Below, in pieces: positions 1 through 8,277 of a stretch of 64,000 nucleotides of DNA. Each line of letters starts with the position of its first letter. The first letter of the stretch is position 1. Origin of the DNA: Burkholderia gladioli (GTDB lineage: Bacteria; Pseudomonadota; Gammaproteobacteria; Burkholderiales; Burkholderiaceae); the NCBI RefSeq assembly GCF_000959725.1, contig NZ_CP009323.1:3906001-3970000 (forward strand), read 5' to 3'. Under the pieces are notes generated by a model. It saw nothing but the letters and a program-made list of their open reading frames with translations. It did not search any database and had not been told where the DNA came from. The position numbers and the translations under genes were made by a program.

Positions 1-36
1 TTCCGATTCGGTGATCGGCGTGGCTTGGTCGTTCAT
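1..36 (-). CDS. 5' end of a gene coupled to the ECF sigma factor (possible anti-sigma factor)
   Basis: Only the first 12 codons are in the window, reading MNDQATPITESE on the minus strand. The ATG overlaps the TGA stop of the upstream sigma-factor gene in an ATGA arrangement, which implies translational coupling. Genes placed this way behind an ECF sigma factor usually encode its anti-sigma factor, and the short acidic start resembles that class. The visible sequence is too short to prove it. Confidence 0.5.
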   Translation of the reverse strand, partial: MNDQATPITESE

Positions 37-554
37 CGCACCACCTTCAGGTTTGCGCTGGGTTGGGTTCCGGACATCAGCGCGCGCAGGCGCTCGCGGC
101 CGCGCGAGAGCCGCGACATCACGGTGCCGACGGGAATGCCGAGTGCCAGCGCCACCTCGGCATAGCTGAGCTCCTCGAGCCCGACCAGCAGCACCACCTG
201 GCGCTGGTCGACCGGCAGGCGCTGCAGCGCGTAGTCGAGGTCGCGCACCTCCAGCGAGCGCGTGGCGCCGCTCGACACGGCCAGCGCGGCCTCGGGCAGC
301 GCCTCGTCGTCGTCCATCGACACATGCTCGGCACGCGCGCCGGGCCGCCGGGCCTGGTTCGCGAACACGTTGTGCATGATCGTGAAGAGCCAGGCGCGCA
401 GGTCGGTGCCGGCCTGGAACTGCTCGGTGTGGCGCAGCGCGCGCTCGAGCGTGTCCTGCACCAGGTCGTCGGCGAGTTCCCGGTTGTGGATCAGCGCGCG
501 CGCATAGCGGCGCAGGCGCGGGACATGGTCGATCAGTTCGTCTCGGATGGTCAT
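33..554 (-). CDS. ECF-type RNA polymerase sigma factor
   Basis: This 173-residue protein has the two regions of an extracytoplasmic-function sigma factor. Region 2 (about residues 10-75) includes the ADDLVQDTLERAL helix and the LRAWLFTIMHN segment used for core binding and -10 melting. Region 4 (about residues 110-160) has the LPVDQRQVVLL start and the SYAEVALALGIPVGTVMSRL helix-turn-helix for -35 recognition. There is no region 1 or 3, as expected for the family. It lies 47 bases downstream of an anti-sigma-like membrane protein and overlaps the next gene by four bases, so all three probably form one operon. The inducing signal cannot be read from the sequence. Confidence 0.93.
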   Translation of the reverse strand: MTIRDELIDHVPRLRRYARALIHNRELADDLVQDTLERALRHTEQFQAGTDLRAWLFTIMHNVFANQARRPGARAEHVSMDDDEALPEAALAVSSGATRSLEVRDLDYALQRLPVDQRQVVLLVGLEELSYAEVALALGIPVGTVMSRLSRGRERLRALMSGTQPSANLKVVR

Positions 555-601
555 GGCTGAGTCGGCCCGATGGCGGACGGCAAGGAGGATAGGCGGCGCA
601 T

Positions 602-1516
602 TCAGTCGCCGGCCAGCAGGTCGGCGGCGCGCATCAGGCCGCGCGTGCCTGCGTCACCGGCGATCACGATATGTTGCCCGGCGCGCGATGTCCACTCCAG
701 CAGGCGCACCCCGCCGATCCGGCGAGCCTGCCAGTGGCCGCCGCCCTCGGGCGTGCCGTGCGCGACCAGCACGGCCGGCTCGCCCGCCGCGTTGCGGTAG
801 ACGTAGGCGTTGGCGCTCGCGAAGGGCCAGATGTCGAGGCGGCGCGCGCCGGCCAGGTGGAAGCCGACCGCGCCGAGATCCGGCGCCGCGTCGCGCGGCG
901 CGGGCTTCGAGGCGAGCAGCAGGGACGAGCCGGCCAGCGCGCCGGCGGCGAGGCTGGCGGCCGCTGGCCGTTGCGGATTGGCCGGACGAGCCGGGGCTTG
1001 GCTCGCGGCCGGCGTCGAGGCATTGGCGGCCCCGCCGGCGGGCGCCGCGGCGGACGACGGCGCGGCGCGCCCCATTGCCGGGTCGATGCCCGGCAAGGCC
1101 AGCAGCATCGCGTAGGCGGCCGTGTCGAGCCGGTGATCCGGCACCCGCAACAGCCGCGGCAGGACCGCCGCGGCCAGCAGGGCCAATAGCGCGGCGGCGG
1201 CCAGCCGGTAGCCGAAGCGCGAGGCGCGGCGGCGGCTTGCCGGCACGGCCGCGAGCGCCGGTGTCGATTGCGCTGGAGGCACCGACAAAGCCGCCGGCGC
1301 CGCGCTCAGCGGCAGGACGGCGGCGGCGAGGCCGTCGTCCGGAAAATGGTTGCGCAACTGCGCGTTGACCCGCGCATAGAACGCGACGCGACGCGCCTCG
1401 GCGGGACGCCGGGCCAGGTACGCGCTCACGCTATGCTCCCGGTCGGCGGCGAGCCGGCCGTCTGCATAGGCCTGCACGTCCTGCTCAGACGGGATCGATT
1501 CGGGTACGGAAGTCAT
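602..1516 (-). CDS. anti-sigma factor-like single-pass membrane protein
   Basis: The protein has 304 residues from the ATG at 1516; a GTG 33 bases upstream is an alternative start. Its N-terminal 60 residues (SEQDVQAYADGRL, then a helical ARRPAEARRVAFYARVNAQL stretch) resemble the cytosolic anti-sigma domain of transmembrane sigma regulators. No HxxxCxxC zinc motif is visible. A single membrane helix lies around residues 135-155 (AAAALLALLAAAVLP). An Ala/Pro-rich linker then leads to a periplasmic domain ending in a WPFASANAYVYRNAAG / GHWQARRIGGVRLLEW fold. It sits just upstream of the ECF sigma factor on the same strand, so it likely holds that sigma factor at the inner membrane. The family is inferred from architecture and context. 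Confidence 0.75.
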   Translation of the reverse strand: MTSVPESIPSEQDVQAYADGRLAADREHSVSAYLARRPAEARRVAFYARVNAQLRNHFPDDGLAAAVLPLSAAPAALSVPPAQSTPALAAVPASRRRASRFGYRLAAAALLALLAAAVLPRLLRVPDHRLDTAAYAMLLALPGIDPAMGRAAPSSAAAPAGGAANASTPAASQAPARPANPQRPAAASLAAGALAGSSLLLASKPAPRDAAPDLGAVGFHLAGARRLDIWPFASANAYVYRNAAGEPAVLVAHGTPEGGGHWQARRIGGVRLLEWTSRAGQHIVIAGDAGTRGLMRAADLLAGD

Positions 1517-1600
1517 GGCTGGGCAAATCGGGTCACACGGAGCGAACACCGCGCGCGACCCGATATTCCGTCGTCGATGAAAAATTTTTCAGGGGTCGCA

Positions 1601-1924
1601 TCAGGAGCCGGCGTAGATGTTGCAGAAGCTGGCCGGGCCGACGCAGGCCGAGGGCATGCCGGCCGTCGACGCGATCGCGCGATGGCCGCCTTCGGTCTTC
1701 GCGCTCATCGCGCCGCCGTAGGCGCTCGTAGCCGCCGCGCTGGACGCGATCGCATGGCGGAACACCGGGCTCACCTCGGGATAGGAGGCGTCGGTGTAGT
1801 TGAGCGAGCCGTTCTGCTCGGCTTCGATCAGTTGCTGGCGCACCTGGGCGCGGCTCAGGCCTTCGGCATGGGCGAACGACGAGAGCAGCACGGCGGACAG
1901 GACGGCGAGATGGCGGATCTTCAT
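1601..1924 (-). CDS. DUF4148 family exported small protein
   Basis: This is a 107-residue protein with a clear Sec signal peptide (MKIRHLAVLSAVLLSSFAHA). It is followed by the typical DUF4148 core, LSRAQVRQQLIEAEQNGSL, a tyrosine-containing PEVSP segment and an Ala/Ser-rich tail. The family is small, exported and expanded in Burkholderia and relatives; its molecular function is unknown. The two cysteines near the C-terminus (ACVGPASFC) are unusual and could form a periplasmic disulfide. The gene stands alone, with a GGAGTCACATC-type ribosome site before the ATG. Confidence 0.85.
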   Translation of the reverse strand: MKIRHLAVLSAVLLSSFAHAEGLSRAQVRQQLIEAEQNGSLNYTDASYPEVSPVFRHAIASSAAATSAYGGAMSAKTEGGHRAIASTAGMPSACVGPASFCNIYAGS

Positions 1925-2059
1925 GATGTGACTCCTTGATGACGTTGAGGGGCTTGCATCAAGGTGAACACGGGGAATTCGGGCTTATTCCCGGCGGGGA
2001 GTGGAAATTTTTTTCGTCATCAGGGGGCGCATCCGGCGCGACGGCGGCGCCCCGCCCGC

Positions 2060-3982
2060 CTACATCCCGATCAAGGTCCGCAGCGAGCCGAAACTATGCG
2101 GCCGCGCATACCAGAAACCCTGCGCTTCATCACAACCGAGCGCGAGCAACTGGTTGGCCTGCTCGATGGTCTCGACGCCCTCGGCCGTCACGCGCATCTT
2201 CAGCGCATGCGCCATCGCGATGATGGCGGCCACCAGCTCGGCGCTGCGCGCATCGCTGGGCAGCGGCGCGACGAAGGCGCGGTCGATCTTCACGCGATTG
2301 ACCGGGAAGCGCGTCAGGTAGGACAGGCTCGAATAGCCGGTACCGAAATCGTCGACGGCGATCTCCACGCCGAGCTGGCGGATCGACGAGACGGTGTCGA
2401 GCGCCGCCTCGGTATCGCCGAACAGCACGCCCTCGGTGATCTCGATCTCAAGCTGGTGCGGCGCGAGCCCGCTGTCGTCGAGCGCCTGCTCGATGATGGC
2501 CAGCAGGTTGCCGCGCCGGAACTGCTGCGGCGAGACGTTCACGCACACGCGCGGCGCGTCCTCGCTGTCGCGATGCAGGCGGCTGATCTCGCGGCAGGCG
2601 GTGCGGATCGCCCATTCGCCGATGCGGTCGATCAGGCCGCTCTCCTCGGCGATCGGTATGAACTCGTTCGGGCTGACCTCGCCCGAGCGCGGATGACGCC
2701 ATCTGAGCAGTGCCTCGACTTGCGCGATGCGGCCGGTCTCGAGCGTGACCTGGGGCTGGTAGGCGAGCCAGAACTGCTGGCGGTCGATGCCGCGCGCGAG
2801 CGCCGCCTCCAGCTCGAAGCGGCGCGTGGCACGCAACTCGAGCGCGCTGGAGAACGGCACGGCGATGCCGTCGCCGGCTTCCAGCGCCGCGGACAAGGCC
2901 ACGTTGGCGCGCCGGATCAGGGTATCGGTGTCCTCGCCCTGCTCGGGATAGGCGGCCGTGCCGGCATTGGCGATCACGTTGAGCGCGGCGCCGGCGAATT
3001 CGATCGGCTCGCCGGCCACCGCGACGATGGTCTCCACCAGCCGCCGCACCACCGGCTCCGCCTCGTCGCAGAGCAGCGCGAACTTGCCGTCGCCCATGCT
3101 CGCCACGCCATACAGATGCGGCACCTTGGTGCGCAGGCGCTCGCCCGTCACGCGCACGGCCAGCTCGACGCCGGGCAGCCCGAGCGCATTGCGGATCGTG
3201 CTGAGGCCGCCGATCTCCAGCAGCACGATGCTGAAGCGGCCGTCGGTGGCACGCGCGCGCGCGATGCGCAGGTCGAGCCGCTCGGCGAACAGCTTGCGGT
3301 TCGGCAGGCGCGTGGTGTCGTCGTAGTTGGCGGCGTACCAGAGCTCGCCGCCGGTCGGCGGATCGCTGTTCGCGCGGCTCATGAACACCACCCAGGCGTC
3401 GCCGGCCGGCTCGCGCCGATTGGCGGCGGTGACGCTGGCCGGCACGGCGTTGGCGGCAGCCCCGGCGGCAAGGCGCGACGGCGTTCGCGAGCGCGTGGTA
3501 CCGGCAACATCGGCGCCCGCTCGATCGTCGCGTGGCGCCTCGCGCATGAGCTCGCGCCGGGCGCGCCGCGGCGCTCCGAGCGCCGGCGCGGCGGCAGCGC
3601 CGCCCTCGCCTTCGCCGGCCAGCAGCGCAGATAGCACGATGCGTACCGGCACGCCATCGCCGGCGGGCCGCTGCAGCAGCCAGATCGCGCCGCCGCGCAG
3701 CAGCGCGTCGATGCTGGGCGATGCCCAGCTATCGCCGGGCGCGACCAGCATCGATTGCAGGCGCAGCACGGTGCCGGGCACGCCGGCACGACGTCCCGTC
3801 AGGCGCTCGAAAGCGGCATTGGTCCAGGTCAGCGTACCGTCGGCCGAGCACAGGCAGACAGGCTGCGTGGCCTGCGTAATCGCGCGCTCGATGCGCGTGG
3901 CATCCGAGCGACGCGGCACCGGATCGGCGGATTCGTCGGGCGCCGCGAGCGGTTCGGTCAGGCGCGTCTCCGGTCGTTGCAT
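2060..3982 (-). CDS. PAS-GGDEF(degenerate)-EAL cyclic-di-GMP phosphodiesterase
   Basis: The protein has 640 residues from the ATG at 3982. Domains in order: a PAS-like sensor (about residues 38-125, CSADGTLTWTNAAFERLTG), a low-complexity Ala/Arg/Pro linker, a GGDEF domain (about 245-395) and an EAL domain (about 400-640). The GGDEF signature is replaced by GDGKF at 297-301, so cyclase activity is unlikely. The EAL domain is intact: EALLRW from residue 423, NVSPQQF, EITEG, DDFGTGYSSL and AEGVET. The likely role is c-di-GMP hydrolysis controlled by the PAS input, with the degenerate GGDEF as a possible GTP-binding regulator. No membrane segment is seen, so it is probably cytosolic. A terminator-like hairpin lies 22 bases before the start. 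Confidence 0.92.
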   Translation of the reverse strand: MQRPETRLTEPLAAPDESADPVPRRSDATRIERAITQATQPVCLCSADGTLTWTNAAFERLTGRRAGVPGTVLRLQSMLVAPGDSWASPSIDALLRGGAIWLLQRPAGDGVPVRIVLSALLAGEGEGGAAAAPALGAPRRARRELMREAPRDDRAGADVAGTTRSRTPSRLAAGAAANAVPASVTAANRREPAGDAWVVFMSRANSDPPTGGELWYAANYDDTTRLPNRKLFAERLDLRIARARATDGRFSIVLLEIGGLSTIRNALGLPGVELAVRVTGERLRTKVPHLYGVASMGDGKFALLCDEAEPVVRRLVETIVAVAGEPIEFAGAALNVIANAGTAAYPEQGEDTDTLIRRANVALSAALEAGDGIAVPFSSALELRATRRFELEAALARGIDRQQFWLAYQPQVTLETGRIAQVEALLRWRHPRSGEVSPNEFIPIAEESGLIDRIGEWAIRTACREISRLHRDSEDAPRVCVNVSPQQFRRGNLLAIIEQALDDSGLAPHQLEIEITEGVLFGDTEAALDTVSSIRQLGVEIAVDDFGTGYSSLSYLTRFPVNRVKIDRAFVAPLPSDARSAELVAAIIAMAHALKMRVTAEGVETIEQANQLLALGCDEAQGFWYARPHSFGSLRTLIGM

Positions 3983-4004
3983 GGCGAAAGATCGGTCGAT
4001 AAAA

Positions 4005-4028
4005 CGGCGACGGAAAATTCCGTCGCCG
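4005..4028 (-). terminator. terminator-like hairpin in the leader of the EAL gene
   Basis: A perfect inverted repeat of CGGCGACGGAA with its complement is separated by two bases. On the minus strand it is followed at once by TTTT, the form of an intrinsic terminator. It lies only 22 bases upstream of the EAL-protein ATG, so it is either an attenuator in that gene's leader or an inhibitor of initiation. A weak -10-like TACTAT is seen upstream on the minus strand. The rest of the 328-base gap (3983-4310) shows no gene. Confidence 0.6.
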
Positions 4029-4310
4029 CGGACATCAGATAGTAAGCGAATCGGGCTCGCATGCCGCGGAAAAACAGCGGGCAAGACAGGCCGCTATTCG
4101 CGGCATCTGGCGGGCACGCAAGCTTGCCGGCGGTGGCACCCCAGCTCGCGTTCACATATGAACACGAGCCGCCGAAAAAGCATATCGTTTGCGCGGGCTC
4201 CGTCCAGGCAGGTTCCGCCGGACATGCGCGTGTTGCCGTCTCGGCCGAGGAATGTCCCGAACTTCATGCGTGCGGCAAGCTCCCGCTCGACGAGATGACG
4301 GTGGCGCGCA

Positions 4311-5030
4311 TCAGGCCGCCGTGCAGGCCTCGATGCCCGCGGCGATCGCGGCGCCCAGGCGCCGGATCGTGTCCGCCTGGGCAAGCCGCGCCTCCTCTTG
4401 CGGATTGACGATCACGCCGGCCTCGATCAGCAGCGCAGGCACGCGCGCCGTGCGCAGCACCACCAGGTCGTCGAAACGATGGATGCCCAGGCGCGCGTCG
4501 ATCAGCGGCCGGTTCTCGCCGCGGATCGGATCGGCGTGATAGAGCGAAGGCGTTTCGCCGGCCGCGCGCAGCCGCTCGCCGATCTCGCGCGCGCAGCGCA
4601 GGCTCGCCGCGTAGCGTGGATTGCGTTCGGACACGAAGATCGCGTAGCCGTGGAATTCGCGCTGGCGCCCCGCATCCAGGTAGGCCTGCTGGATCGAGTC
4701 GTGATGGATCGAGACGAACAGGTCCGCGTGCGCGTCGTTCGCCCGGGCCGAGCGCGCGCTCAGGGCGATCTCGCGGCCGTCGGCCGAGGTGCGCAGCACA
4801 TGCTCGCCATGCGCGCCGAGTTCGGCGGCAACCGCCGCCGACAGATCGAGGTTGTAGCGGTATTCGACGCGGCCGCTGGCACCGGTGGCACACGGGTGCG
4901 CCGGCGTGTGGCCGGTATCGACGACGATCGTGGAAGGCGCGGCGCAAGCCGTGGTGGCCGACGCGCAAACGAGTGCGAGCGCGCCGGCGAGCGCGATCGT
5001 CCCCCGCAGGAAACCGCTGGTGATTGTCAT
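4311..5030 (-). CDS. N-acetylmuramoyl-L-alanine amidase (Amidase_3 type), exported
   Basis: The protein has 239 residues from the ATG at 5030, with a signal peptide ending near ASATTACAA. It then carries one Amidase_3 domain: VVDTGHTPAH (first zinc histidine), an RVEYRYNLDLSAAVAAEL segment supplying the glutamate ligand, DLFVSIHHDS (second zinc histidine) and PALLIEAGVIVN with the catalytic glutamate. This zinc hydrolase family cuts the bond between N-acetylmuramic acid and L-alanine in peptidoglycan, in the periplasm. No AMIN domain is present, unlike AmiC, so it is a short, stand-alone amidase. It is flanked by unrelated genes and appears monocistronic. Confidence 0.88.
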   Translation of the reverse strand: MTITSGFLRGTIALAGALALVCASATTACAAPSTIVVDTGHTPAHPCATGASGRVEYRYNLDLSAAVAAELGAHGEHVLRTSADGREIALSARSARANDAHADLFVSIHHDSIQQAYLDAGRQREFHGYAIFVSERNPRYAASLRCAREIGERLRAAGETPSLYHADPIRGENRPLIDARLGIHRFDDLVVLRTARVPALLIEAGVIVNPQEEARLAQADTIRRLGAAIAAGIEACTAA

Positions 5031-5177
5031 GGATTCGTCGTTGTTGGTCACCGTCGCAGGGCGGCCGGTATCGCGACGCATTCTACCTGCGCGACGCAGC
5101 GGGAAACAGTCGAAAAGCCGGGCGCGATTCAGGTATTTGCACCAGGCGCCGCGCGAGGATCGCACCGGATCGAGGCC

Positions 5178-6914
5178 TCAGGACTTGGCGCCGAACGCGT
5201 CGGCCAGTTGCCTGGCGCGTTTCATCTCGTCGCCGTGCAGGTAGATCGAGGTGGTCGAGATCGAGGCGTGACGCAGGTTGTCGCGCACCGTGGTCAGCTC
5301 GGCACCGCGCGCGAGCGCGTGGGTGGCGTGCGTGTGACGCATCCAGTGCGGGCTGGCGCGACGCAGCTTGTCGGCCAGAGGCGGATGCTCGGCGGCGAGC
5401 GTATCGGCCACCTGGCCGAAGAAGCGCTTGAGCACCTTCCAGAGCCGCACGCCGCCGATGCCGGCCGCGCCGTCCTCGCCGAGGCCGCCGATCACCGGCA
5501 GATCGGGCCGCCATTGCGTGGGCACGGCCGACAGGCCGCGTTCCAGCGCGTAACGCGTGAGCGCCTGCCAGGCCAGCGGCGGCAGCGCCACGCGCGCGGC
5601 CTTGCCGCCCTTGCCCACTAGGTGGATCCAGCGATCCTCGCGCGCGTCGCTGCGGATCGCGCCGAGCCGGAGCCCGACCAGTTCGCTGACGCGCAGCCCG
5701 GTGGCGTAGGAGAAATCGAGCAGGAAGCGCAGCCGCTGCGCGGCGGCCGGCTCCCAGCCAAGGGACCATTCGAGGCCGTCGGCGATCGCGCGCAGGATCT
5801 GCCATTCGCCGTCGCTGAACACGCGCGAGCTGTCGAGCGCGGCCGCGCGCGTGCCGCCGCGCACCTTCACGCCCGAGAACGGATTGGCCAGCAGGTAGCG
5901 CTGCTCGACCAGCCAGCGAAACAGCGCGCCGAGCACCGACAGCGCATGCGCGGCCGAGCGCGCCGACAAGGCGCCGGTGAAGGGCCGCCAGTCGGCGGCA
6001 CGGCGCGGCCGGATCGGGCCGGTCCAGCGTTCGGCCGGCGCGGGTCGGCGCAGGAAGGCGCGATAGGCGAGCGCGTCCTCGGTGGTGAGCGAGGACAGCG
6101 CGCGGCCGCGCTCGACGATGGCCCACAGGATCAGCCGCTCGGCTTCCTTGCGATAGGTACGCCGCGTGGCTTCGGATTCGTGCAGCGAGAGCCAGGCCTG
6201 CACGGCGCTGTAGTCGTTGTCGGCGTCGAGCGTGCAGGTCTCGCGCGGCGCGCGGAAGGTGCCGGCCGTGCCGTCCACCTCGTGAGGCAGGCGCAGTTGC
6301 TCCCAAGGCACGATCAAGCCGGGCCCGGCCGCGGCAATCAGCGCCCGCGCGCGTTCGGTCAGCGCCGGATGCGCGCGGAAGAAGGCTTCGATGTGGCGGG
6401 CGTTGGCCGGGCCGAGGCCGGCGATCGCCTTCCACCATTGACGACGGCGCGGAATCCGCACGGTGAGATCGGCCAGCGTGGCGATGCCGTGCGCACGCAG
6501 CGCGGCCACCGCGCGCGCGGGCAACCAGGGGTCGATCTCGTCGGCGATCTGCGGCTCGGGCGGCCGCGCGTGGCGCAGCATCCCGATCGCCTCGGCGACG
6601 GCCCGCGCGTGCCTGGCGCGCTCGGCCGGCGCATGCGCCAGCAAGGCCGCCAGGTCGCGCCGCCCTGCCCACGTCGCCACGGCCACCAGTTGCCGGCGGA
6701 TCGTGCCGAGCAGGCCGCGCGCCGAACGACCGTCGCCCAGGCGCGTGCCCAGATAGCGCTCGGCCGCGTCGCGCACCGACATGCCCTCGTACCAGGCGCG
6801 CAGCATCGCGAGTTCGTCGGCATCGGGGAAGCTGGCGGGCGCCGCCCGGCGGGCAGCGTCGCCGGGTGAATTCGAATCGGCGGGGTTCGGCGGGGACGGC
6901 AGGCGGGAAGTCAT
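5178..6914 (-). CDS. tyrosine-type site-specific recombinase with N-terminal extension
   Basis: The protein has 578 residues from the ATG at 6914; a GTG 33 bases upstream is possible. The C-terminal half is a complete tyrosine recombinase: Arg408 (ATGLRVSEL), Lys435/Lys438 (GKGGK), HWMRH at 523-527 with Arg526, RHAS, and the nucleophile Tyr558 (TSIYLH). A SAM-like core-binding domain (about 215-320) precedes it. The N-terminal 200 residues contain an AWYEGMSVRDAAERYLG segment and a helix-hairpin-helix-like IAGLGPANARHIEAFF, as in the Phage_integr_N group. It is much longer than XerC/XerD (about 300 residues). No attachment repeats, tRNA or phage genes adjoin it, so it is not obviously part of an integrated element. 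Confidence 0.9.
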   Translation of the reverse strand: MTSRLPSPPNPADSNSPGDAARRAAPASFPDADELAMLRAWYEGMSVRDAAERYLGTRLGDGRSARGLLGTIRRQLVAVATWAGRRDLAALLAHAPAERARHARAVAEAIGMLRHARPPEPQIADEIDPWLPARAVAALRAHGIATLADLTVRIPRRRQWWKAIAGLGPANARHIEAFFRAHPALTERARALIAAAGPGLIVPWEQLRLPHEVDGTAGTFRAPRETCTLDADNDYSAVQAWLSLHESEATRRTYRKEAERLILWAIVERGRALSSLTTEDALAYRAFLRRPAPAERWTGPIRPRRAADWRPFTGALSARSAAHALSVLGALFRWLVEQRYLLANPFSGVKVRGGTRAAALDSSRVFSDGEWQILRAIADGLEWSLGWEPAAAQRLRFLLDFSYATGLRVSELVGLRLGAIRSDAREDRWIHLVGKGGKAARVALPPLAWQALTRYALERGLSAVPTQWRPDLPVIGGLGEDGAAGIGGVRLWKVLKRFFGQVADTLAAEHPPLADKLRRASPHWMRHTHATHALARGAELTTVRDNLRHASISTTSIYLHGDEMKRARQLADAFGAKS

Positions 6915-7048
6915 GCGCGCGAGTGTGACACGAAATGAACCGGACACGCGCGGGATAGACGAGTTCGCTCAGCGAGGCGAATTTGGAACAGTCGTCATAT
7001 GACATGTCCGCCCGACTCGCGGCCGTCCGAAGCGCGTGACCCGACCGC

Positions 7049-7109
7049 TTCGCATCGCGAGACATCGATTCCTTCGGAAGACAATCGCGCGCCGCGCGCT
7101 TCTTACAAT
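7049..7109 (+). promoter_or_regulatory. hrpII box / PIP-box-like promoter
   Basis: TTCGC at 7049-7053 is followed by 15 bases and TTCCT at 7069-7073, so TTCG-N16-TTCC differs by one base from the hrpII box TTCG-N16-TTCG read by HrpB-type AraC activators. After a further 31 bases comes TACAAT at 7104-7109, matching the YANNRT -10 motif expected 30-32 bases downstream. The start codon of the harpin-like gene follows 84 bases later. The motif and spacing are seen directly; control by HrpB is inferred. Confidence 0.65.
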
Positions 7110-7193
7110 CGATTAGCTGCCCCCTGACGTCCGATGACTCATCGACGGCAAAGGGCGCGTGTATTTCCGTTCACACGATCCGGAGAAGCATTC

Positions 7194-8237
7194 ATGTCGG
7201 TTGGCATCCAGAACAACTACGCGGTGAATTCGACGGCGTATCCGAGCGGCTCGGGCGCCGCCGATGGCAGCGGCAGCGCGAACAGCCTGCAGCAGTCGAT
7301 CATGCAGCTGATCCAGCAGATGCTGATCGAGCTGATGCAGATGCTGCAGGATCCGAACGGCAACGGTGCGTCGTCCGGCGGCGGTGGTGGAGGCGCAAAC
7401 GGTGGCGGAAGCGGTGGCGGCGGTGCGCCGGCGATGCCTTCGATGGGCGGCGGTGGCAACGGCATGCCCGTGGCTGGCGCGATCGGCAGCGGCGGCCAGG
7501 GCGGCGTCGGCACGCCCGCCTCGACGGGCGGCGGCGCATCGGCCAGCGGTGTCGCGGCGAGCTCCGGCCCGGCGCCCGGCAACGGCCCCGGCGCCGTCAA
7601 CCTGAACGGCTTCGGCAGCCTGCAGTTGCCGAGCGGCAGCAACGGCCATGTCGACACGATCGGCGCCGGCCAGCTCAAGCGCTACGACAGCGACTTCTTC
7701 AAGCACAACGGCGACGGCTCGCTGACCTTCAGCGTGCCGCCGGGCGGCGGCGCCCACACCGCGCACTCGAACTTCCCGCGCTCCGAGCTGGCCGAGGGCA
7801 GTTCCTGGAAGATGGGCGACGGCAAGTCCACGCTGAGCGCGACGCTCTCGGTCGACAAGCTGCCGCCGAACGGCGACGTGGTGATCGGCCAGATCCACCA
7901 GCGCGTGGACAGCGGCAAGCCGCGCCCGCCCGTCGAGCTGCATTACGACAAGGGCAATATCGTCGCCAGCATCATGGATTCGAATTCGCTGAGCGCGGGC
8001 CGCCACGACGTGGTGATCGCCAAGGACGTGAAGCCCGGCGAGAAGTTCTCGTACAGCATGAGCATGGAGCCGAACGGCGAGCTGAACATCTCGGCGGCCG
8101 GCCAGAGCAAGACCGTCAAGATGGACCCGAGCTTCGACAACGCCAACCTCTACTTCAAGGCCGGCAACTACTGCCAGGATCCGGCCGGCGGCAGCCAGGT
8201 GAGCTTCAACGGGCTCGATATCGACCATCAGCATTGA
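7194..8237 (+). CDS. harpin-like protein fused to polysaccharide lyase family 7 (alginate lyase-like) domain
   Basis: The protein has 347 residues from the ATG at 7194, which has a GGAGAAG ribosome site. Residues 1-150 lack a signal peptide and look like a harpin: a short MSVGIQNNYAVNS start, a Gln/Leu/Met amphipathic helix (SLQQSIMQLIQQMLIELM) and a long Gly/Ser/Ala-rich stretch without cysteine. Residues 155-347 form a PL7 beta-jelly-roll with all three family signatures: RSEL at 196-199, QIH at 233-235 and YFKAGNYCQ at 320-328. PL7 enzymes cleave uronic-acid polymers by beta-elimination; the QIH form is usually linked to guluronate-containing alginate. The design parallels HrpW-type harpins with lyase domains. 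Together with the hrpII box, it suggests a type III-secreted extracellular lyase. Confidence 0.85.
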   Translation: MSVGIQNNYAVNSTAYPSGSGAADGSGSANSLQQSIMQLIQQMLIELMQMLQDPNGNGASSGGGGGGANGGGSGGGGAPAMPSMGGGGNGMPVAGAIGSGGQGGVGTPASTGGGASASGVAASSGPAPGNGPGAVNLNGFGSLQLPSGSNGHVDTIGAGQLKRYDSDFFKHNGDGSLTFSVPPGGGAHTAHSNFPRSELAEGSSWKMGDGKSTLSATLSVDKLPPNGDVVIGQIHQRVDSGKPRPPVELHYDKGNIVASIMDSNSLSAGRHDVVIAKDVKPGEKFSYSMSMEPNGELNISAAGQSKTVKMDPSFDNANLYFKAGNYCQDPAGGSQVSFNGLDIDHQH

Positions 8238-8277
8238 GCCGGCGGGCGGGTTCGACCCCGCTCGCCCTCGCCTTCGG

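Noticed and set aside
7049..7076. TTCG-N20-TTCG as the hrp box
   Set aside because: The second exact TTCG (7073-7076) is 20 bases away, which is not the hrpII spacing. The N16 form with one mismatch also gives the right distance to the -10 motif.
5178..7110. Prophage or integrative element around the tyrosine recombinase
   Set aside because: No phage genes, tRNA, excisionase or flanking repeats, and the composition is like the neighbours.
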